This document shows, in pieces, positions 1 to 5,538 of a DNA stretch of 35,727 bases. The first letter of the stretch is position 1, and each line of letters opens with the position of its first letter. Position numbers and translations under genes: made by a program. Source of the DNA: a virus. The DNA lies in IMG/VR virus record IMGVR_UViG_3300043409_000542, positions 1 through 35,727 of that record; one strand, 5' to 3'. The notes beneath the pieces are model-generated. The model was given only the letters and a program-made list of their open reading frames with translations. It had not been told where the DNA came from and searched no databases.

Positions 1-112
1 CCACTAATTTCTCAAGGCCAGCCGAACCCCTCCCCCCCCATGCAACCGGCCACCGGGCGCTGGCCACCGGGCGCTGGCCACCGGGCGCTGGCCACCGGGC
101 GCTGGCCACCGG
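1..112. repeat. terminal direct repeat, left copy
   Basis: Bases 1-112 are identical to 35602-35713, including a run of eight C (32-39) and the following 14-bp repeat array. The two copies diverge at base 113 because the right copy carries one more 14-bp unit. This is the signature of a circular or terminally redundant genome, so the window is probably a complete phage genome of about 35.6 kb. Confidence 0.95.
48..112. repeat. 14-bp tandem repeat array (left)
   Basis: Four perfect copies of GGCCACCGGGCGCT (48-61, 62-75, 76-89, 90-103) are followed by nine bases of a fifth (104-112). The unit is GC-only apart from one A and one T and contains TGGCCA across unit junctions. Two CTGGGAG direct repeats follow at 113-126. 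On the circular map the array lies about 80 bp upstream of terS, so it may take part in packaging-site recognition; that role is inference. Confidence 0.9.
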
Positions 113-156
113 CTGGGAGCTGGGAGCGCGCAGCCATTATGCATTTTTCGATATAC

Positions 157-172
157 ATAAGCGGGTGCTTAT
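157..172. other. small inverted repeat at the end of the 169-378 ORF
   Basis: ATAAGC (157-162), loop GGGT, GCTTAT (167-172) forms a 6-bp hairpin overlapping the stop codon of the minus-strand ORF. It lies in an AT-rich patch (137-176). There is no U-tract, so termination is uncertain. Confidence 0.35.
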
Positions 173-378
173 ATAAGTGGCTCGTTATTTATTAACCCTA
201 TGCAATCAAGGGGCATTCCTGGGCGGTAACCCATAGCGTGCAAGCGCGTATAGATGTCGATCATCGCGTCGAAACCGCGCGTAAGATCTCCCGCGCCAGC
301 GGCCCGGATGATTGATCTTTGCGCGAAGTCTAGGCGCCGCTGAAAGTAGGTAGTGTCGGTCTTACAGGGTCTTACCAT
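169..378 (-). CDS. hypothetical protein
   Basis: Small ORF of 69 residues from ATG 378, or 76 from GTG 399; neither start has a clear ribosome binding site. I do not recognise the family. The predicted product is soluble and helical, with an Arg-rich segment (FQRRLDFAQRS) and no transmembrane stretch. Its reading direction matches the late genes. Its 5' end abuts repeat units at 382-418, so it could be controlled by whatever binds those repeats. It could be spurious, but residue use looks protein-like. Confidence 0.5.
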   Translation of the reverse strand: MVRPCKTDTTYFQRRLDFAQRSIIRAAGAGDLTRGFDAMIDIYTRLHAMGYRPGMPLDCIGLINNEPLI

Positions 379-381
379 GCG

Positions 382-711
382 ATTGTCACAAATAGTCACG
401 AATAGTCAAATTATAGTCATTCGAAAATGCCAAAAAACCCAATGAAATCAAGGCGCTTGTCAAAATTGTCCTAATTGTCACGGTTTTTCTGAGCCGCAGC
501 CCGTGCGTGTAGCGTTTGCGAGCGTGTCATGCCGGGAAATGCCCTATATATATCTATTTCATTTCTTGAGTTAAAAAAACAATGACAATTAAGACAATTA
601 GGACTATTCCCCTCTGAAGCGCACGTAAAAAGACCCCTAAAAATTTGACTATCCGATGACAATTAAGACAATTCTGTACCAAAACCAAGGGTAAACCCCT
701 AGAAAATAGTC
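382..711. repeat. mirror-image iteron cluster, candidate origin or control region
   Basis: The stretch 379-787 has no convincing gene but many short repeats. The left cluster reads ATTGTC/ATAGTC at 382, 392, 402, 413, 465 and 474, with a CTTGTC variant at 456. The right cluster reads the complement, GACAAT/GACTAT, at 584, 593, 602, 647, 658 and 667, and one reverse unit lies at 706. Spacing within groups is 9-11 bp, about one helical turn. Between the clusters is an AT-rich core (541-580) with TATATATAT and a run of A. Such an arrangement suits an origin bound by an initiator or a two-sided operator; which one is unknown. Confidence 0.7.
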
Positions 712-712
712 C

Positions 713-744
713 TTGCATTGTACGGAAATCATGTACACTACATG
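713..744 (+). promoter_or_regulatory. candidate promoter with overlapping palindromic operator
   Basis: TTGCAT (713-718) and TACACT (734-739) resemble -35 and -10 boxes, though the spacer is short at 15 bp. The -10 lies inside a perfect interrupted palindrome, CATGTA-CAC-TACATG (730-744), the typical size for a dimeric repressor site. It would drive the plus-strand operon beginning at 788. Confidence 0.4.
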
Positions 745-787
745 CAGGCCAAGCAAACCCGCAAGGCCATCAACGCAAAGGCACACA

Positions 788-979
788 ATGACGAAATCCG
801 AAATTCGCGAAGTTAGCAAGACCGTACAGTACGGCGCCACACTTGGCCCGGACTACATGGCGCGCGCATTGTCCGCGCTGTACCGCAGCGCCCGCAGCAA
901 AAAATCGCAGGATGAGATCTTGGCCGTCGCGCTAGCCTACGGCGTCGTAAGCAACGACGAATTTATCATCGGCAGCTAA
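788..979 (+). CDS. hypothetical protein, first gene of the left operon
   Basis: Product of 63 residues from ATG 788, preceded by AAAGGC at a sensible distance. An upstream in-frame start at 713 would run through the predicted promoter and palindrome and is rejected. The protein is basic in the first half and mostly helical (motif ARALSALYRSARSKK), with no membrane segment or metal-binding cluster. Family not recognised. A GC-rich hairpin follows at 986-1003. As the first gene behind a likely early promoter it could act on the host or on gene control; that is a guess from position. Confidence 0.65.
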   Translation: MTKSEIREVSKTVQYGATLGPDYMARALSALYRSARSKKSQDEILAVALAYGVVSNDEFIIGS

Positions 980-985
980 ACCCCA

Positions 986-1003
986 GGGCGGCGCAAGCCG
1001 CCC
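986..1003 (+). terminator. GC-rich hairpin after the first left-operon gene
   Basis: GGGCGGC (986-992) and GCCGCCC (997-1003) pair around a GCAA tetraloop, a stable GNRA loop. No U-tract follows, so it may stabilise or process mRNA rather than terminate. Confidence 0.4.
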
Positions 1004-1023
1004 ATCACTTGAAAGACAAGAAC

Positions 1024-1773
1024 ATGAAGCACCTGGGATATATCCTGTACGAAGGCCCATCGGTCATCGATGGCGCGCCGATCGTCGTGATCGTGAACAA
1101 GCTCGACGGCTCAGACAATTCGAAAACGGGCGCCATTGTCCAGTCGTTTATCATCCGCAGCGACGTTGCGCCGACCGATGCACTCAAGAGCGGCGCCGAT
1201 GAGTCAGTCTGCGGGCAATGCGAGCACCGCCCGAGCTTGGCCAAGCACACGGGCGCCGCGCCCTGCTATGTAAACGTCGGGCGCAGCGTGCGCGCAGTGT
1301 ACGACGCATACAAGCGCGGCCGCTACACTAGGGCGAGCGTTGAGACCATCGCGCTGGCGCTAGCTGGCAAATCCCTGAGAATCGGCACGTACGGAGACCC
1401 GGCTGCGGCCCCTGTAATGGTCTGGCAGCGCGTGACACGGTACGTCATCGCACGTGCCGGGTACTCGCACCAATGGGACACGACGGGTTTTGATCACAGC
1501 TCATGGGCGCCGCTAGTGATGGCATCGGCCGACACGGTCGATCAGGCCGCGCGTGCTAATCTGTACGGAATGCGGGTTTTCCGGGTATCCATCGGTGCCG
1601 ATAAACAGCCAATGGAAACGACATGCCCCGCATCGGCAGAGGGCGGGCGCAAAGCGACATGCGCGACATGCATGTTGTGTGGTGGCACTAGCAAAGCGGC
1701 CAAAGATATCGTCATCGCTGACCATGCTGTCGGACACAAGCGGCGCCGGACCATTATGCTAGCTATTGCATAG
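1024..1773 (+). CDS. conserved phage protein, DUF7227-like
   Basis: Product of 249 residues from ATG 1024; a TTG at 1009 is a weaker alternative. It matches my memory of a widespread phage family of unknown function. Recognisable parts are the N-terminal YEGPSVIDGAPIV, a Cys pair in CGQCEHR, CYVNVG, the segment LRIGTYGDPAAAP, and a C-terminal Cys cluster CPAS...CATCMLC. The clustered cysteines suggest a metal or Fe-S site. It is the largest gene of the left operon. No enzymatic activity can be assigned; the family assignment is from memory, not a search. Confidence 0.8.
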   Translation: MKHLGYILYEGPSVIDGAPIVVIVNKLDGSDNSKTGAIVQSFIIRSDVAPTDALKSGADESVCGQCEHRPSLAKHTGAAPCYVNVGRSVRAVYDAYKRGRYTRASVETIALALAGKSLRIGTYGDPAAAPVMVWQRVTRYVIARAGYSHQWDTTGFDHSSWAPLVMASADTVDQAARANLYGMRVFRVSIGADKQPMETTCPASAEGGRKATCATCMLCGGTSKAAKDIVIADHAVGHKRRRTIMLAIA

Positions 1774-1785
1774 TGATCGCGACTG

Positions 1786-1807
1786 TATGCGTCCGATCGG
1801 ACGCATA
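1786..1807. promoter_or_regulatory. 22-bp perfect palindrome in an intergenic gap
   Basis: Bases 1786-1807 form an uninterrupted palindrome, TATGCGTCCGA followed by its exact complement, in the gap between genes ending at 1773 and starting at 1847. It could be an operator or a protein-binding site. As RNA it would fold into a hairpin with almost no loop and no U-tract. Confidence 0.55.
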
Positions 1808-1846
1808 TGGGCGCGCGCTGTGCACGCTATAACCTACGGGCAAATT

Positions 1847-2080
1847 ATGATCAAGTATTCAATTGGGGATTGCGTTACATTTTCGAAGGACGTGGTCCGG
1901 CGCCTGGGATGTGATAAGACGGTGGCGGACGCGCGCGGACGCGTGGTTGACGTTAACGGTCCGGTCGTATCGGTCGATTTTGCCGGTACGTGGACCCCGC
2001 ACGAAGACGGTGGCACGGTCCGGCATGTGCCGGCCGGTAACCTAACTAAAATTTTAGCTAACGGGGTCCGCTATGAATAA
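1847..2080 (+). CDS. small beta-rich hypothetical protein
   Basis: Product of 77 residues from ATG 1847. The pattern (GDCVTFS near the start, then RGRVVDVNGPVVSVDFAG, ending HVPAGNLTKI) resembles short SH3-like beta-barrel phage proteins that open with a GD-x-V motif and end in an NL motif. No catalytic residues are visible. The stop overlaps the next gene by 8 bases, suggesting translational coupling. Function unknown; a start further upstream at 1766 would cross the palindrome and is less likely. Confidence 0.7.
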   Translation: MIKYSIGDCVTFSKDVVRRLGCDKTVADARGRVVDVNGPVVSVDFAGTWTPHEDGGTVRHVPAGNLTKILANGVRYE

Positions 2081-2297
2081 GACCATGCGCGCACGTTATC
2101 CCGGCCGGTGCGCAGCCACCGGCGCGCCATTTAAAACCGGCGCACTGATCTACTATGATCAGGCTACTAAACGGGCCACACTCGCGCCGGTGTCCAATAC
2201 GATAACGTTTATCGGGGAGCATGGCCCCACGACGTTTATACGTAATGCGCGCGGCCGGTGCGAAGATGCGCCATGCTGCGGGTGCTGCACAATCTAA
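2073..2297 (+). CDS. Cys-containing small hypothetical protein
   Basis: Product of 74 residues starting inside the end of the preceding gene. The N-terminus RYPGRCAATGAPFKTG resembles half of a zinc-ribbon-type motif common in small phage proteins, and the C-terminus is Cys-rich (CEDAPCCGCC). Metal binding is therefore plausible. A strong inverted repeat follows the stop. Function unknown. Confidence 0.65.
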   Translation: MNKTMRARYPGRCAATGAPFKTGALIYYDQATKRATLAPVSNTITFIGEHGPTTFIRNARGRCEDAPCCGCCTI

Positions 2298-2306
2298 TGC
2301 CCGACT

Positions 2307-2331
2307 GTCAGGCGCCCGAGCGGCGCCTGAC
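2307..2331 (+). terminator. perfect 10-bp stem hairpin
   Basis: GTCAGGCGCC (2307-2316), loop CGAGC, GGCGCCTGAC (2322-2331). It lies in the 67-bp gap after the gene ending at 2297. No U-tract follows on either strand, so it is a partial or factor-dependent terminator or an mRNA stabiliser. Confidence 0.45.
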
Positions 2332-2364
2332 GGGCGCACATTCGCGTCGTAAACTGGATCAACC

Positions 2365-2547
2365 ATGTACATCATCGCAATAGACAATGGCGTTTTTAGC
2401 GTGCAGCGCGTGCCGAGCGCGTGCCGGTCGGCGCGCCAGTACTTTGGCGCAGATAAGCCCGAGCGCATCCGCGTGCTGGGCTGGCCATTTGCGAGCATCT
2501 ACATAGTCAACGGCACCGATAGCAACGGCACGGCGGTCGCATGGTAA
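2365..2547 (+). CDS. hypothetical protein
   Basis: Product of 60 residues from ATG 2365. Short soluble protein with two beta-like stretches (MYIIAIDNGVFSVQ and IYIVNGT) flanking a basic helix. Family not recognised. It overlaps the start of the next gene by 7 bases, as throughout this operon. Confidence 0.6.
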   Translation: MYIIAIDNGVFSVQRVPSACRSARQYFGADKPERIRVLGWPFASIYIVNGTDSNGTAVAW

Positions 2548-2717
2548 CCCTATGCACCGGGCGCGTCGTCGTCCACACACGCGAGCCGAACGGCTCGACA
2601 CTCGCCACACCTACACCGGGCGACTACGCCATGACGCGCGCAGAGTACGCCGACTATCTGGCGCAACGCGCCGCTAACCATGCCGAGGATCGACCGGATT
2701 GGAACAATCAATTATGA
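2541..2717 (+). CDS. hypothetical protein (58 residues)
   Basis: ATG 2541 to TGA 2715-2717. The frame is open between two overlapping neighbours and fills the gap between 2547 and 2714 exactly. The predicted protein begins MVTLCTGRVVVHTRE and has a helical C-terminal half (YAMTRAEYADYLAQRAANH). The stop overlaps the next start as ATGA. Function unknown. Confidence 0.6.
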   Translation: MVTLCTGRVVVHTREPNGSTLATPTPGDYAMTRAEYADYLAQRAANHAEDRPDWNNQL

Positions 2718-2935
2718 AACACCTAGTAACCTATCGGGCCGGGCAGCCCGGATACGCCGACGAGCACCGACGCGGCACGGTCGATATCTGGCACGACCAA
2801 CGCCGATACGTTTACAAAAGCACCCTGGCGCGCAACGTGCGCGCGTTCATCGCGCGCGCATGGCAGCAAGAGCACGTCCGGGTAACCGGGCGGCATCCAT
2901 CATACACACTGAAGGATCATCATGCAGACAATTAA
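2714..2935 (+). CDS. hypothetical protein
   Basis: Product of 73 residues from ATG 2714, coupled by ATGA to the previous gene. A start at 2699 would lie inside the upstream gene without a ribosome site. The protein is rich in Arg and His (RNVRAFIARAWQQEHVRV) and may bind nucleic acid, but no known domain is visible. Confidence 0.65.
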   Translation: MKHLVTYRAGQPGYADEHRRGTVDIWHDQRRYVYKSTLARNVRAFIARAWQQEHVRVTGRHPSYTLKDHHADN

Positions 2936-3236
2936 GCTAAACCGTGCCACCTACACCATAACCGACGGGCGCCAAGATTTTATGGGCGCGCTGCTAAAGT
3001 GTACAGGCAAGCATAAGCGGGTAAAGTCTAAAGGCCCGGAGCGGCGCATCTATCCGCCCTACGGTGCCAGTCAGTCGACCGCCGACTATGTGGCGGCGTA
3101 CGAAGCCTGCAATAGTGGCCGGTGGCCGCGCGGCAGCGGCGCGCCCTATGGTAGCGAAGCCACTAGCTGCTATGCGGGCCTCACCACTCGCCTAACGCCG
3201 ACGGAAGGCGAAGACGAATGCTCTATGCTGCCCTGA
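2922..3236 (+). CDS. hypothetical protein
   Basis: Product of 104 residues. ATG 2922 is preceded by AAGGATCATC, a reasonable ribosome site. The N-terminal half is basic (CTGKHKRVKSKG), the rest contains several Gly, Ser and Tyr and two Cys. Last sizeable gene of the left operon; it runs towards the convergent primase gene. Family not recognised. Confidence 0.65.
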   Translation: MQTIKLNRATYTITDGRQDFMGALLKCTGKHKRVKSKGPERRIYPPYGASQSTADYVAAYEACNSGRWPRGSGAPYGSEATSCYAGLTTRLTPTEGEDECSMLP

Positions 3237-3271
3237 TAGCGACGCTGGTCGCCATAGTGCTTAGTTTATGA
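3218..3271 (+). CDS. possible 17-residue membrane microprotein
   Basis: ATG 3218 to TGA 3269-3271, starting inside the preceding gene and ending 11 bases inside the convergent primase gene. The peptide MLYAALIATLVAIVLSL is wholly hydrophobic and could span a membrane once. Very short ORFs arise by chance, so this is tentative. Confidence 0.3.
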   Translation: MLYAALIATLVAIVLSL

Positions 3272-5498
3272 TGCGCCTGAGTTCGGACTTGCTAGTAGTC
3301 CTGAGTTCAGGCGCGCAGAATACGTGTTTCTTGGTCTGATGCGCCGCTGACCCGACGCGGCCGCAGTCTACCCAACCGCACTCCTTGAGCGCGTGCAGCA
3401 GCGCGGCTTGGGGCAGTTTCACGCCCGAAGGCGCAATGCCGGTCAGTCGGTCGCATAGCAAGTGAAACGGCGACCCGATAACCCCAGGCGCGAATTCACC
3501 TATGCGGCCCCGTATTTGGCCCGATAAGAACGACTCAGCTATCGACATGCCGTGCTCGACCATGATTGCCTTGGCCTCAGTCATAGGCGGCGGTGCGGCT
3601 GGGTTCCAGCCCGACACATCGCGCGCGTACAGGTGCGCTGCGACCGCTGCAAACCCGTCCTGGCGCTGATACCAGTTCCATAAAGCCGTGGCCATGCGCT
3701 CGGGCATCTTGTCGGCCTCGCACCATAGGACAAACCAGCGGCGATCCTCTGATGGGATTGAGATAGCGGCGCGCTCGTTCGAGAACGCCACGACCAGGAT
3801 ACGGTTGAGTGCCATGTAGGGGTGCAAGCCCTTGCGCTGAATGGATAGCATCTCGGGCGGCGATGCGATGATAGGCTTTAGTGTATTCTCCAGCGCGCGG
3901 CGATCCTTGGCGTCCGACTGGCGCAACTCGGCTATTTCCATGACTTCGCATTCGAGCGCATAGCCCCACACTTGCGTGAGTTCTTCGTTTCGGACAAGTG
4001 AGCAATTAGTCTTGCTCGGGCCTCCAATGGCCCAGAAAAAAGGCGCCATCAGGGTATCTTTGCCCGACCCGTGATTGCCGCCCAATAGGATAGCGTGATT
4101 GATCTTGTGCGCGGGGAATTGCAGTTTGTGCGCCATGATGTTTAGTAAGTGCTCACGCTCGTATGACTCAGGCACCATGCGCTCGAGGTGACGCAGCCAT
4201 GGCCCACAGTCAGCAGCAGCGCCCGCAGGGCGCGCGTCACGCCATCGGTTGGCGTGAGTATCGCCGACGAGTAGCGGCGACCCAGGCGCGTAAGTGACGC
4301 CGACCAGGGCGTGCGCGCCACGCGATTGGCGGTGCTGGTCGAACGACACGCTGGCCTCGACTCGGGCCTTGCTGTGGACTGACTTGCAGAAGATGTGCCG
4401 AAACAGCGCGTTGAAAGTGCTGCGCGACACTTCGCGGCGCTCCTCCAGATCGAAGTAGGCGTCATCGTCCTGTAGATAGGCGAACCGGGTGAACCATTCT
4501 TCACGCTCCAACCGGCTCACCTCGCGGCGTTCTACCTGCGCGATCACCTCGGCGGCAGCGTCCGGGTAGGCGGCGGTCGGCGCCAGCTTGGCGAGTGCAC
4601 CCTCCATCACGGTGGCCAGCAGCTCATCGCGCAGCCCGGTAGTGTGCCGGGGGCCGCCTTGGGCCTCGACCCATGCCAAGAAGTCAGCCGAACCGTAATC
4701 GATGCAATGTGAGTGCAGGCAACAATAGGCGCGGTTCGAAGCGAGGTAGCGGCCCTCTGGGTTGCCGTCGGTATGCTGGTCGGCCTGTGGGCAAGTGACG
4801 CCAGCCCAACCTTCAAAATTAGGGCGCGACAGTACATGGCCCTGCTCGGACAGCCAGATCAATACATCATCGGTGCCGTCATCGGTCAATCGGATCGGGC
4901 GGTGCGTGGCCTCGACTGGCCCCGGCGTGACGCCGAGAGCGGCGCAGATGGCCTCAAGCGTAAACTCGCGCTCGGGGTGGAACTCGACCAAACGGGACGC
5001 GAAGCCGTCGCGCTCGGGCTTTAGGTTGACCGATCCGGGCAAGCGAAAATTGCGGACAGGGTTGCAGGCGCCGGGGTCGGTGAAGCCAGCGGCGGCGATG
5101 GCCGTGATCGCGGCGGCGTACTCGCCCTTGGGCGGCTGCACCGAGAACACATAGCCGTACTGGAAATTGTCGGGCGAAGTCTCCATGATCCAAGTCGGCG
5201 GCAGGGGTGGCGCCTTGCTCTTGGTGCCGATATCGTCCAGCATCATCACTAGAATGTACTCGCAATTGGCGACCGACGCCGATACGCGCCCGTCCACAAA
5301 GCGGTCGATGATGTAGGACGCCGTGTTACCGTACCAGGCGCCCTTACCCGTCCATTTACCCGGCAAGTAGGACGGCCAGGTGGCCTTGATCGCGCCATCG
5401 GCGTGGTATTCAAGCGGCAATTTGGGCTTTTGCCGTACAAACAGCGCAGTCTCGCCTTCCGGGGCCAAAGATATGATAAAGTCTATGAATTGTTGCAT
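3261..5498 (-). CDS. primase-helicase (RepB-type primase plus DUF5906-type SF3 helicase)
   Basis: Product of 745 residues that should prime and unwind DNA at the phage fork. The N-terminal third looks like an archaeo-eukaryotic primase of the RepB type, with an acidic pair in MMLDDIG (residues 85-91). A Cys/His cluster follows (C236, H242, C260, H264, C265), likely zinc-binding. The C-terminal half is a helicase of the DUF5906/D5 kind: Walker A GGNHGSGKD (473-481), Walker B EVMEIAE (518-524) and a sensor-like FSN (572-574). AAAGGG precedes ATG 5498. It is the last gene of the minus-strand replication operon, after the polymerase. Domain names are from memory. Confidence 0.9.
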   Translation of the reverse strand: MQQFIDFIISLAPEGETALFVRQKPKLPLEYHADGAIKATWPSYLPGKWTGKGAWYGNTASYIIDRFVDGRVSASVANCEYILVMMLDDIGTKSKAPPLPPTWIMETSPDNFQYGYVFSVQPPKGEYAAAITAIAAAGFTDPGACNPVRNFRLPGSVNLKPERDGFASRLVEFHPEREFTLEAICAALGVTPGPVEATHRPIRLTDDGTDDVLIWLSEQGHVLSRPNFEGWAGVTCPQADQHTDGNPEGRYLASNRAYCCLHSHCIDYGSADFLAWVEAQGGPRHTTGLRDELLATVMEGALAKLAPTAAYPDAAAEVIAQVERREVSRLEREEWFTRFAYLQDDDAYFDLEERREVSRSTFNALFRHIFCKSVHSKARVEASVSFDQHRQSRGAHALVGVTYAPGSPLLVGDTHANRWRDARPAGAAADCGPWLRHLERMVPESYEREHLLNIMAHKLQFPAHKINHAILLGGNHGSGKDTLMAPFFWAIGGPSKTNCSLVRNEELTQVWGYALECEVMEIAELRQSDAKDRRALENTLKPIIASPPEMLSIQRKGLHPYMALNRILVVAFSNERAAISIPSEDRRWFVLWCEADKMPERMATALWNWYQRQDGFAAVAAHLYARDVSGWNPAAPPPMTEAKAIMVEHGMSIAESFLSGQIRGRIGEFAPGVIGSPFHLLCDRLTGIAPSGVKLPQAALLHALKECGWVDCGRVGSAAHQTKKHVFCAPELRTTSKSELRRIIN

Positions 5499-5511
5499 GT
5501 GTTGCCCTTTG

Positions 5512-5538
5512 CGCCGCCCCTGACCGGGCGGCGTTTTT
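5512..5538 (+). terminator. intrinsic terminator oriented against the replication operon
   Basis: CGCCGCCC (5512-5519) pairs with GGGCGGCG (5526-5533), loop CTGACC, followed by TTTTT on the plus strand. Both flanking genes are on the minus strand, where the hairpin has no U-tract. It would therefore stop plus-strand (antisense) transcripts, while in the sense direction it is only a hairpin. Confidence 0.6.

Noticed and set aside
113-168. Late promoter upstream of terS in the terminal region
   Set aside because: AT-rich -10-like strings exist (for example CATAAT on the minus strand) but none has a matching -35 at proper spacing.
471-662. 63-residue minus-strand ORF
   Set aside because: It runs through the iteron region, has no ribosome site, and its composition follows the repeats; best explained as non-coding.
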